From Apostichopus japonicus (lineage: Eukaryota > Echinodermata > Holothuroidea > Aspidochirotida > Stichopodidae): 64,000 bases of DNA. Both the position numbers and the translations under genes were made by a program. Positions 24,929 to 38,000 of the stretch are shown here, piece after piece (within the stretch, counting starts at the first letter, position 1; each line of letters starts with the position of its first letter). The notes below the pieces were generated by a model. The model did not search any database. It had not been told where the DNA came from and worked only from the letters and a program-made list of their open reading frames with translations. The stretch is taken from contig NC_092583.1 of NCBI RefSeq assembly GCF_037975245.1, forward strand, positions 16,826,764-16,890,763. Direction: 5' to 3'.

Positions 24929-27900
24929 TTGACAATTGACGTGTTTGCATTGAGGCCAACAAGTCATAGTGCTAGAGTTTCGACATCGGCTTGGCTTGGT
25001 GAACATCTAGGTATGTAAACACGCGATAATTACCAAAATGGTATGATTGGCAAATGGCAAAATTACCCAAGTCACTGCAGGTTTTTACTTTCGCATCTAT
25101 AGGTGTCGCTAGCGAAGATGTTTTCGTGTGTTACATAATTTACTTATATCATGCAATCATCAGACACCACTCAACGGTTCTGTAGGCTTCATTGCTGCAT
25201 GCACTGTTATTTCCATCGTTTAAGTCCCAAGTCATTGATACTGAAAACTATATTGTATGTCTATAGCAAACATTGAACCTCCTTTCAAAACGTTACAGGT
25301 TTAGTCAACAGTATGTGACTCTATTCAATTCCCTTTCTGCACTTTTCTTTAAATGACTTGAGTTAATAGTATTCAACCTGAGAACACAATCGAGTAGATG
25401 GGCCGGGAGGCTTTAAAAAACATTGTACTTAAATTTCGTACACCAAATACTTTCAGCTTGCTGATGTTGACATCAATATTAAACCGTCTGAAATAGGAAC
25501 TGAAAAATTATAACAGACGGAATATTAGTAAAACTTATTAGTATAACCCATAGAAATCCTTGTCATGGTATAACCTCCTGACAGTGACGTAACAGACCCG
25601 TACAGTGACTAGGCCTGTCGCGCAAAAAAAAAACAAAAAAAAACACACATTCATTTCAGTTCTATATGACCGAATGCGGATGCCAGTTTTCTTCCGCAAC
25701 CATAAACAAACTTTATAAGAATAGTGATCATGGTTTTCATGTTGGCAATTTATGACTTCAGCCAGAGACAGCTGTTCGGTCAGTATCATAATTAGGCAAA
25801 CTATACCGGACATTGATTCATCATCAGTGCTTTCGGTAGTTTGCAGTGTATTAATCAGTAAACATGGGTTTCGTGCTCATTCTTTTGGAAATTTGCTATT
25901 CATAACTAACTACTATACTACTCAGACATTATGTCGTGTCCTCGTGGTTTGCTTCTAATTTGGGAGTTTTTACATCACATTTTGTCAAAGGTTGAAAGAA
26001 GTAGACTAGGCTTTTACAGCCCGTATATATAGGGTAACAATATGGTAACATACGCTGATTAAAAGCCCAATTGACTAACACACTAAATCACAAAAGTAAT
26101 GTGGTCTCTGAGGCTAGATAGAAGTTCTCACTAGCTAAACGCTAGCCATTACTGGACTATAGCTGACAAGTTGGTCTTTCATTGCATCATAAATTTTCCG
26201 TAACATGCCCATGTAGACTTTTCGACGTGAGAGCCTGAAGTTTTTCGTCACTTGTAAACAAACCTCTTCACTCAGTAGTAAACAATTTTCGTACGCTGCT
26301 CCTGGGAGGCCTAAAGGGTTCTAAAATTGCCTCAAATGACCCAAATTTTTGTCAGAGAGTCCTGATTGATAAACATATCAAAAAAGATGTTCTACTACTG
26401 CATTTTGGCACATTTCCTGAGATAGGAGAACATCCGGACGGATTGATATAGACTCTAATAGAGGTATCCCACCAAATGGTCAGAACACCTCAGAAACAAC
26501 AAAGTCATTCCGTAGGTTTTAAAGCTCGTTGCGACAGAAAGAACATATTCAATTATCTCTTGATACCCTTCCTACATGAAAGAATATGTCTATACAACGG
26601 CTGTGTAGACCTTTCCTGCCATGTACTACGTACCAAATGAGTGATGTTTTGAGAAAAAGTTTTCTCTAAGAACAATACAAGTTCACTAACATTCCTATGA
26701 ATTCTCCTTCTCACCAGTTTCCGAGCTTATCGGCTTGATGATCTTTGCTAGGAACTACACCATGTTGAGGAAGAACATGGAGGGCCTAATAGGGTCATAG
26801 CTTTACTTGGAAGACTGTCCCAAGGAAGTCAACGTTCCCGCCGCGCTACATACCAACAAAAGATTGTTGCTCATACGGCGTTCATCACTGTATCACTGTA
26901 ATACAAATACAGAGCGCGGACCGAATTTAGCACCAATCTGAGCAAGGAAATATTGTTCTAACGGTTCGCAAAATGTAAGAAATAATGATAAAACATAACA
27001 TATACCAAAATAATGGGATTTGTGAATCTTTTAGCCCCCGTTATATGTATTGCGTATTAAAAAACCCATTTAAGTGGGACGGATTAATACGCCCGTACCT
27101 AAAAATAGAACTACTAAACATGTGCATATCTTCCCCGGCGTGCATGGTACGATACAGGGTGAGGTTAACTGCGCTGTCCACTGTTTTGCTGATTTTTTTC
27201 AGTGTGTGAATCTCCCTTGGTCTTCTTATCGAGTTGGATGTTAAGAAGGATTACTTAGTAAATATTCTGAACTTTTATAGAGCTCAAGGAAGGTAAGTAA
27301 AGGTGCAAAATTTAGCAAAACATCGGTGGTCCTGTATGTATGTGTGTTTGTAGAATGCAGTGCTCAGCGTACAATATTCCATATAGACCGACATTAGCTT
27401 CTAATCACGTGCAAAGTGTAGCTCGGTAGGACTTAAGGAAGGTCCGCAATGGAACTAAATTAAAAGCTCTTTCTTCTACATTTTAACTCAGGAACATAGC
27501 CCTCATTATCTTGACTGTTTGATGTGTCTGTTTTTCCATTTAATTTTAGTGATGAATGCACTATCGTTAGATTTGTTACGTCTTAATTACGTAGCTATAC
27601 TGTGGGCGTCGCCATTGAAAGTCTTAACAGCAATCTGAACCAGTTTCTGTTTACAAAGCAAACTTCCAAGCTAACGTGCTTGTCAGTAGTTCATTTACAT
27701 ACCGTAGGTAAAATGTACGTTTGCTAGCTCATTTGTACCAATACGTTTTGAACATGACCCGTAGACTTCTGTATCTACGGTATACATGATCTCTAACTAG
27801 TAACGGTTCAGCTAAATCAAATGCTGTTCAATCTAACTTAGGCTTATTTCAACACCACTGTGTGATACAGAAAACCGGTGAAGACATTTTGTTGAGGGGT

Positions 27901-28941
27901 TGGTGGGGGTGGTAATATCCAATTTGTCTGTACTCCTACACTTCTTTAATCTTAGATTATTTTCTTTACATTTTACAAACTTCCTAGTGAAGTTTATTTA
28001 AAAAATATTTAGTAGTAAGTGCTATCCAATGCTGTTTTAGTTCTGGAGAATATTTGTACAGCAGAAAATACATGTCTATACTTAGTAAATAATAGACACC
28101 CCCTTACAAAAATGGAACGTTCTTGAAATGGCTACCCTTTTGCAATTATGCCCTCATCATATTATTATTATTAGTTGCCATGAATAGCTAAACAGGACAC
28201 TCAGACCTGCAGTGAATATGATTTTGTTACAGCCCCAGCATTGACGGTAGAATTATTTCAAGTTAACACTTGGCTGTGAAACAGTGGTTATCAGTTGGAG
28301 ATTATAACAGGATGTATACTTTTTAGTACTAGGGGGATATACTCATATTGCTTTGCCCATTTCTGAGGATAAATTTCACCCTGTATGACTTAAAATTTTG
28401 GATGGGTTCAGTGGAATAAGTGCCGTTGGAAAAAATCCAAGCTGTTAAGCTGAGGATTTTAATCAGGAGTTACCAACCAGCTGTTGACATTTTTGAGACA
28501 ACATATTGATAGAATAGGGTTCACATGTTGAACGGTAGTTGATGTGCTTTTCAATGGAAATAAAATGTTACTTGTCTATTCATACATGTTGTGGACCAAA
28601 CAAGGATGAATAACTGATTTTGCACGGATTTTACCAAATTATCACCGATATTGAGAATTAACAGGTTGTTTTGAGTGTAACAGCTGTTCAATTGTATGTA
28701 CATATGGAACCATATTGATGCTGAGCACAATGGATATACCTGACTGGGAATTTGTTTTCTGTACCATCAAGAGATTATTTGCCAGCCAAAATGAGTATTC
28801 CACATAATTATCAAAGATGTGGGAAATAACATTAAGTTGTATATGTGCAAGGGAAGTAGGAACTAATCCTTTGATTTCCTGTACAAGTGTGCAGTGCCCT
28901 ACTAGCAAGGTACAATAAACATGCTGATCTTTCCCCCACAG

Positions 28942-29091
28942 GGGATCTGGACAGTGATTCTGTCACCAGAAAGCGAAGCAGAGGAGGACAGGAACGAGAA
29001 AGGACCCAAGGTGAAGTATAACCTGTTGCCCATGACGACAGATAGGAACTCAAGTGGAGAGGAAGTGACTGCGGCTTCGCCAGTTAACAGC
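28942..29091 (+). CDS. larp4: LARP4 candidate N-terminal exon
   Basis: A strong acceptor (tttcccccacag|GGG) and donor (AGC|GTAAGT) enclose 150 bp. One frame is open through the exon ([20 protein letters not shown], then [15 protein letters not shown] and [15 protein letters not shown]) and joins the PAM2 exon in phase 0; the other two frames have stops. The sequence is polar and acidic, as expected of a disordered LARP4 N-terminus, but has no diagnostic motif. If the exon is partly untranslated, translation would start at the internal ATG at 29032. Confidence 0.65.
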
Positions 29092-32000
29092 GTAAGTATA
29101 GCGTAACATTGCACAGTGTTTATGTGTAGTGCCACCCCCACCACATGTTTGTCACCATATGGACAAAGCATGCAAGCGGATGTTGGGTACACTATAAGCC
29201 ATACCAATATATACAAAACTGGTACACATTGTAGAAGAAGAGTAAAGAATCTCTGTCCAAGCCTTTAAGTGAATTAATTTCTCTGATAGGATTTCAAGGT
29301 CAATCAATTAATAGTCCATATATATTGATTAGTTACAATATTTTGGCATGCTGTTTCATCATGCAATGTGGGGACTCTGCTGTGTTAATAACCTGCTAAA
29401 GTACTTAAATGACTCAGCACAGTCTTGCATGAAAGGGTTCTACAGTTTTCCCTTTGTTTTCTCTCTAGTCTGTGTTATTTCTCTAAGAGTTTTTTATTGG
29501 CCAAGGGGTGGGGTGGGGTGGGAAGGAGGGTTATTGCTTTATTAGCACAGTCATATAGTTTTATAGTGTACAGTACAGTATGTTGTACAGATATGTCAAA
29601 TTGTTGTCATATGTACATAAGAGGAACATGTTGGCTATGTATGTGAGGTATCATTTTTGCCTTGTAATAGCTTCCTTAGCTTTCAAAGACATTGATTAGT
29701 CAAGTTTTGGTTTGGCAATAACGAATTGCAGTGATAAGAATCATGATTTATTTTGAATTCCATATATACCAAATAAGCAATAAGTACTGCTTTTCACTTT
29801 GTAAAGCATGTGACATATTCTTTCTTTCCTTTCTGTGTTTCTCTAATATTTTGTGCCTTCTGGATTAAGGACAGCATAAAGTTGTGTTATTTATTAACCT
29901 TGCTACTTGCAAATATGAAAACTACTTTCCATTGGTGTAAAACAATTAAAACGGGCTGGGGGTAGAGCTCGGTGACATTGATTGATTATCTTTTTTCTTT
30001 TTTCTTCCCATCTGTTGTCATCAATATTTGGTGAAAGTTTCTTCTATAATGCTTAAAGTTGAGTTGAGTCTGTAAGATTATCATGGTGAAAAGTAATATG
30101 TTTTTGTGCTAGCATCACATGGAGGTGTTACCCTTTAAAGCTTGATAGTTGTATTGTTCTCTATTTTATTTTCTTTCATCGTATATCACCTTTGCTGATA
30201 TATATGCCTGTATCAGATTTTGTGAGAAACATAACCAACATCTGTATTCAATCGTAGATCTCAGCAAACTGTTCCACCACTCCCTTGCAATTTTCTTCAA
30301 GGTAACGCCTGCTCAAATTACATCCTGTTGGGTACCGAAGCTGTTGTAAAGTTTAGCAAATTGGTATATCCATATGACATCATGTATTTTGTAGACAGCT
30401 AAATCCTAAAATACATTACCTCACAACTAAGATCTGTGATTTATATGGGCCTGTGATTAAGAAATCCATGACCACGGCACGCCTTGAAACAAAACTCCTA
30501 GCCTTCAGGAGTCGCTGTAGTGTTGACTGGTAGCCTTGCTCTTACCCACTACCAGTAAATAAGCTGCATAACTGTGAGTATGGACCAAAGCTTGAAATAA
30601 ATTACATGCAATTAAAAACATGGAAATATGAGTGTTTGATTTAGGTGAAGAAAATCAAATTCAGAGATGGACTACGATCCAAAGAAAGACAAGAACGAAA
30701 AACACCAATGTGTTCCGGAATCTAAAAATTGCATGAAAACCGTAGTAGATTGTCTGTTTAACGGTAGACTGAGAAGGAATTGAAAATGAGGTCACAGAGA
30801 GCGCAGTGCTAACATGGTCTCAGATTTTGTATTCTAGGAAGATAGGAAAGTGCATAAGGAGAGTGGCGACAAGCACAATTTCATTGACAATGTACTGGCT
30901 GTAGGTTATCCTACAGTACTTAGTAAGATATAGCTGTGTGTTATTCTTCATGGCAGTGGAAAGATCTAGGCTGAATTGTAAGGCAATGCCCCTTATCCCT
31001 ATTATTGTAATAAGGCAGATGGTTGCAGTACTTATCTGTTATGTGATTACATATTTTAATTGGAGCTCAATAAAGTTTGGAGTCAGATGGTGAGTTATAT
31101 CAAACCACTGATCAATCTACAGTTCATTGCAGAGCTCCTCTGTACAAGGTGTAGTCCTTGAAATTTGTCAGAACACCTGGTGTTGTTGTTGTTATTGTTC
31201 AAGTATTGTTGATTTCCCCAGCAACTTTACTGTGTGCAGTATATATGTATATACATATATATAATGAGCAATGAGCGATCATCAGACAGAGTTATATTTA
31301 TAGTGCTGTGAAAAGGACATGTGACATCAGAGACAAATGACAAAACTTGCTGAACTCTCCTATGTGTACAGCATTGCTAATATTGCTTCTGTCATGGCGG
31401 AAGATAGACTTAGTTTTCTAGACAGGATATATTTAATTTCCACCTTCACCATTCCTTTGTCCAAATTAACAAATTGGACAGGTTGTTAACTACACATATA
31501 TGCACACCCTTGCTTCATGAGAATTTAAAAAGTGATGGTCAATTGATGATTGCACAGCTGACCACAATAGCGGTTCATATCAAGATTGGTCAAAACTGCA
31601 GATCACTCTATTTAATAGGTATTTGACCTTTTGCTCAGTAAATACTGGCCACTTTCTAACTTGAAATTGGTTTTCAAATTGGCTCAGTGTTGAAACAAGA
31701 ACTTCATAAAGACCTTTCTGTGTCAATTTGCTCTTGTCTCTTACTATAATACAACAAAACTGTAGACACTTTGTAAAATAACAGAAAAGGTCATGATCAT
31801 GAAATACTGAACATTAAATAAAATATACTTTTTAGACACATTAAGAGAAGATAAAGTTAAAGACATGTAAATTTCAAATTTTGTTTGCTGTATAATCTGA
31901 CATACCTTGCCAGCATCAGAAACCCTATTAGTGAATTACTGCCCAAATGTTTAGTAAGGGGGAATTTACTAACTTGGAGATAAGCAGAATATAGTACTGT

Positions 32001-35000
32001 ATTACATGCCTGCTTAACTGGAAAAGTCATGTGCTGGTCCAGATACAAATCCAGCAGTGTTGTAATAACTGTGCCATGTGATATCATAATATATGTTTAA
32101 CCCCAATTATATGTGGGTTGTATCCTGTTTTTCCACAAAGAAAGAAAATTATGGAAAATCCCATTGCTGGCTGTTTTACATACCATTATGTTAGTGGTTG
32201 TTAGTGGGTGCATTACCTGTAGGTATTTGAATTACAATCTATGTTACCTCACCTATAACATTTCCCTTTACTGTAGGAACTAACCTAACCTTCCTGCAAT
32301 TAATCACAATAATCTGAAAGATGTACACATGCTAAAAGTTATCCATTAATGATCATTGCCTAATTTGTGGGTTGCATCCTGTTTTGTTAAATACCACAAA
32401 GAAAGAAAATTATGGAAAATCCCATTGCTGGCTGTTTTACATACCATTATGTTAGTGGTTGTTAGTGGGTGCACTACCTGTAGGTATTTGAATTACAATC
32501 TCTGTTACCTCACCTATAACATTTCCCTTTACTGTAGGAACTAACCTAACCTTCCTGCAATTAATCACAATAATCTGAAAGATGTACACATGCTAAAAGT
32601 TATCCATTAATAATCATTGCCTAATTTGAAGCATTCTACCAAAGTGAAACTTTTTCTGTTCATTGAAAGATTTTCCCAATATGGACTGTATATCCTTACT
32701 AATCATTGGAGACCAAAATTTCAAGGATTTTTGGTCCAGTCTGACATTTTCACAGGTATATCCTTGTCAAACATGGTCTATTCAGATGCTTTCTACAGGG
32801 ATAACAGTTATTGCTACACCCTAAACCACTTTCCTGATGTACTTTACCAGAGCTACCATTCTGTTGATGTGACTTGTCACAAGAGGTTTAATCAGGTGGA
32901 AATCAAAGTTGGGAAAAGTATGCTATGAAATGGTGATTTCCCGATAAAATAAATAGTATAAGGTGAAGTTCATATACTGAACCTACAGTATGTCTTGGTT
33001 CCTGTTGCTGTCAGCAGTATGGTGATGTAGTGTCATTATGCAGGTACAGTAGAACCACCAGAAATGTTCAGCAGTCACAAAAGCAAATTATGATGGCATT
33101 ATTCAGCATAATTTTAGTTCTCAGCAAACTGGTTTAAGGTTTGGCCTTGGTTCTTTGGTTTCCCAGTATGAGGACTGAGATGTGGGTCCAGGCAAGAGGG
33201 GGGGGTGGGGAAGAAGGGGGTGCATAAAAAACAGCAGCAACATGATTCTGCATTACACTGCTTTTCCTTACATTATAAAGTTTCATGCCATCAAGTAAGG
33301 TGTTATTTGCTCAGGACTACCTCCTCTGCAATATTGTTAAAGTCTACAAATAGTCAGGACAGTCCATGCAATGCGTTACGGGGCAAAGCTTTGTAAAACT
33401 GTAAGCTGCTGAAGTTGTATAATGTCAGTAATTTACAGATTGTGTATTTCATGTACCAAGAAGGACACAATACAAGATCACCAGCAAATATGGGCGGCAT
33501 CACGACTTAATATTGTGCAAAACTCGTTCATAAAGTGGTTGGTTATTGTCAAGTTGCTTAATGTTCATTGAGGCAAATACTCCGATATTTATAGTACTAT
33601 AAAGACTATGAATAAGTTAACCTCTAAATTGTGTTTTTAAACCTTTTGTGGAAGTAATTAGGTCCCCTTTACAATAAAACTTAAAGCATATATTGTATAT
33701 ATTTCAATGTATAGTTACTGTACAGTATATGCTGTACTGTCAGTTAAGACAGCTACAGTACTGAAACCTGCATGCCTGTATGTGTAGCCCTTGAGTTGTA
33801 GTATATATACAAGATATTAACAGAGAATGACATCACCGGTAAAGATTATCTGACACTTTCATTGCTGTTTACAGTAATTGTCTAAAACTCTTTTGGTTTC
33901 AAATGAGAAGAGAGAAAAAGCAGAACAAGATGTAACCAATTTATTCCTAGTTTTGCAGTTATTAAAATCCTCACAATGCTCATTTAGTGCTGACATACAG
34001 ACAAATCCACAATACATGATTTTCTCTTTCATTTTGGTTAACAAAATTTTTGGTTAGGCTTCACTGTCCCATACACTAGCAACTGTAGGATAGTATTAGG
34101 TTCGTTAACACAAAAACATGAAGAAAATGGTTTCGTATCAGAATACCAATGCTTTCAAGGTGGCCCGACACTTAAATTATTGCTTGAGACATTTTCTACA
34201 TGCCATCGGTCATTAAAAAAATATACTAGGTTTGAGGCAAGTTTATTGACATTCACTGCCATGATTTTTTGCAAAGTTTCCAGATTTTCACTCGATATAG
34301 GTTGGGAGTGGAAGATAGATGCTTATTGCAACTTAATTTTCGGAAAAGATCGCTTTGATTAAGAATAAATAATTGAGAAAATGTACAGGGTCTCTAATCG
34401 ATTAGCGGTTCAAAGTTGCAGAGATGTACTGTATCAGTGTTCTGAAAGTGCTGCTTGGTTGAACTTCCTACAGTACACAATAAGTCGATTCTCATTTGCA
34501 AGAAAAGATCCCTATCATAATTTTGGAAGGTGAAAGGTCATTTTAGGTCAAAATGGGCCAAAATTTTCTAACCATGATAACTGCAAATGGTACTGTAGGT
34601 TGGATGAATGTAAAACTTGATATGTTTATCCACCAGAGTGGGTGATAGAACCATATTGAAATTGGTTGGTGTGGAAGTAAATTGAGGTCCACAGAATTGA
34701 ACAGAGCTGAGAAAACTTGAGAACAGGAACTTCAGCTTCGTTGAACTTATTACTTGGTGTACAGATTCACCTTGATGAGTACAAAAAGTTGGACCCTATT
34801 AAAAATTGGTGGAGATGGAATTTTATAATTTGGAGGTCCAAGTTGGAAAACCTTGTGATTTTGATAGTTTGCAAATTGCAACTTGGTCGAACTTCATACT
34901 TGATAATGAAAATTGCAACTTGGTTGAACTTCATACTTGATACTGAGTCAACTTTGACAACCTTGCATTCAGTCTACTTTTAGTACTTGTGTTGTATGAA

Positions 35001-38000
35001 GTTTGGTAAGGAATCCTGCTGCTTTCTGGATAAATTATGAATTTCCTGTTTTTTGTTTAAATGTCAATAAACTATTTTATTTCAGTGTTCTAATAATACT
35101 TGTTGTTTTGTCCTGAAGTATTATATGTCAGTAAAGAAGAGTTTCATCAAACTCTGGTAAGATGTTGATATCATTTAGTTGCGGGTAGAGAGTATAATGC
35201 TGCAATATTGCATTCTTCGCAGAGTCTATTTTAATTGCTTTATCGGTTCTGGATTTCCTGTCTCGCTTGTGTGGTGACAAATGTGCTGGTACCATGGAGG
35301 CTACAGCTATAGGCTTGAATGTAATCATGACAGGCATTGAGAGTGGGAGTCTCCTTTGTAAAGTTATGGTGTGAAACTGGATTGGCAATAATGTCCAATA
35401 ATTAACAGTAATTTGCATGCTTTCACTCAAAAGAAATTTCACTTATTTGTGAACTTCTTTGATAACTAAGTTTGCCTTCTTAAAGTTTCAGAAAGTTTCA
35501 AATAGCCTACAAAAATTGATAAAAAAAAAAAGTACCATAGCAATGGTCAATGTGGTGTATAGAGAGCAGGGATGTGCCCACGCTGGGGGGCATTGGGTGG
35601 CCCCGCCCAGCACTAAAAATTACGGCCAGCCCTGTCTTAAAAATTGTGATCCCGCCCAGCACTATTTTCATCTAAAATCCTTACATTCCTAACAATATAT
35701 TCAACATAAATTGGGCCTAGCCTATGCCAAAATCATACAGACTAATAATGCATCAGTTACGCATGCTAGAAACATTACTTACGGCTCCCAATCGGTCCCT
35801 TGTAAAATCTCTTTGAAAACAAACTAGTAACTTTTACCAGGTATGTAATATATTTCACTAAAAAAATTAAAAAATGTAAATTGTTAGCAAAACTAGTACT
35901 TGTGTATGTGTTTAAAAAGCTACACAAGTGCCAGCATTTAGCATCTGAGCACCTTCAAAATCAAAAAATTTCTCACACCCCCTCCCCTTAGACCCTTCCC
36001 TCAGGACGGCGATCAGTATACCCGGCACTCATGAAATCCTGGGCACATCCCTGAGAGAGAATAGACAGAATTTCCAACATTTGAAAAAAAAACTTACAAA
36101 AAACACAATTCAAAACCATCAGTTTCAAATGTTTGTGTTGCTGCTCCCCGTTTATATTGAATGGGCAAATAATGACAACTGAATGATGACTAAAAATGAC
36201 AAATGAAACTTATTTGTGACATGAAAGTTAAAAACAAAATACAAAGAAATACATACACCCAAAAATGAAGTTATTAATACCTTTTAAAAATGTTATGATA
36301 AATATCTTTGTTATTGAGATAGTAATTGAAACATGTTTAACTTTTGGGAAGGCAAAGATTGAACCACCTGACTGTAACTTTCCAAATTTGTCTCGTGGAT
36401 GTTATTAGTTAAACATTTTGTTCAAGTGTTTGCTTTTTATGATGCAGACTTTTACAGTCACCTGTAATAAATCATTACCTTTAATTGTGGTACTTAGCAG
36501 CATTTTCAATGGCTTTTTAAGCACCTTCATTTAAAAAAAAATTGGGGAGGTTTTGGCTCTGTTATATAGATGAACCGTTCAAGTTTCATATCAAATAATG
36601 AACAGGTACATTCTTCTGTTACCTGTATCCTATGGATAGGCCACTATCTTCTACCAAGCCTGTTTAAATTGGTAACAGTTGTGTAATAGGTTTTGTCATT
36701 GTTCAATCATGTAAAAAACAATCTTTAATATAAAATTGAAACCTTAATTGGAATCAAATGAAGTTACCTGGTTTGATATAACCCACAAACTACAAGAGGA
36801 TGATTAGCAGACAGCAATTAGTTCTGTATTTCCTCTTCCTTGTTTTCAATACTTTATAATTATCAGAATACTGACGAACATTTCTAATGACCATCTGATA
36901 TTTCAGACTTGTTTGGCAATGCTTCTTTTGGTTTCTGTCATATTGTACTGTCTTACCTGTCACAACTCTTCTATTACACATTCTGCTTCCTGTAGCCTGC
37001 AAACTGGTAAAATTGTAGTTTATTTGGAAGTGTGAAAATATTGACTTGTTATTTTCTGAGGCAGTGAGGCTTTGTGTTTAATGCAGTGTAAATCATTGCA
37101 GGTCTAGTACATGGTAGAGATGGTAAGATATGGTGCATGCAGGAACTGTGTACTCTTTAAACTCTTTAAACCAGCAGAGCTGGGAAGTAGTTCCGTCCCT
37201 TCAAACAGTGAAGTTTAAAGGTCATTTCAGAAGGTTCAAGAAGGTAATGATGTGCAATGAATAAGCAGTTTGTCAAAGATTTTGATTTTACTGGTAATGC
37301 ACTTTGGACAGAATTTATGATATATACCGTAGTAAGTACAAATACAACCAGTGCAAAGCTGTAAAAGATTTACCAACAGAATAAGCTCAGGTGAGAGTTT
37401 TGGATGAGAGAAGAAAGAGAACAACCAGTAAACAAAACTAGAGGTTTAAATCTCTCTGCTGGTCTGCCCCACACTATGTACATTGAATGGCTATTGTTCA
37501 CACTGACCATCATCCTTCAAGATTATTGATTCTTGACCAATCATACAAATGTCAGACACAATGAACACAACAACATTGGTGCTTAGTAACAATTCTCAGT
37601 AGTGGCTGGTAGAGAGTCTCACAAGGGCTTTGTGTATGTTTGAGCACATGGTACTGCAACCTCATTTGTTCTGGTATTCTATTCCTTGGATGGATGGATG
37701 ATTTATTACAAATTTGCAGTTTTTTGTCACATGATTAAATGTGACAGCCTGTGGAATTAAGGCACATGAATTAAAGATATTTTGGGAGGTAAGGTTGGAC
37801 TAGTTTAGTGACAGTAGTGTATATACATGTATAGAGCAGTTTTATAGTATGTGCAGTATCAGATAGATTTCTAGCACAAGAGTGTTGTATACAGAGTGTT
37901 GTTCAGTACTATATATATAAGAGTAATAATTTGGTATTTTCTGTATGTACTTTTATGATCTATATCAGAAACTTCTAGTTCGGTTATCCTCCTTCACCAC

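Larger units (their letters stand above)
17430..28900. other. Intergenic region between eIF1 and the first recognised LARP4 exon
   Basis: No protein-coding exon is supported. CpG is low to about 19 kb and then rises to about 28 kb. Contents: an imperfect GC-rich repeat near 19340-19435, a G-rich tract at 22151-22224, AT minisatellites at 23047-24353, an ACATAC array at 24811-24928, and TGACGTCA at 19709-19716 and 24537-24544. The promoter and 5' exon(s) of LARP4 probably lie between about 26.8 and 28.9 kb. One candidate donor is CAAGGAAG|GTAAGT at 27293, but no exon is proven. Confidence 0.5.

Noticed and set aside
24624..25006. Cys/Val/Tyr-rich minus frames
   Set aside because: Translations of the ACATAC array.
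35128..35442. 104-codon minus frame
   Set aside because: No motifs, no splice context, CpG-poor intron DNA; probably chance.
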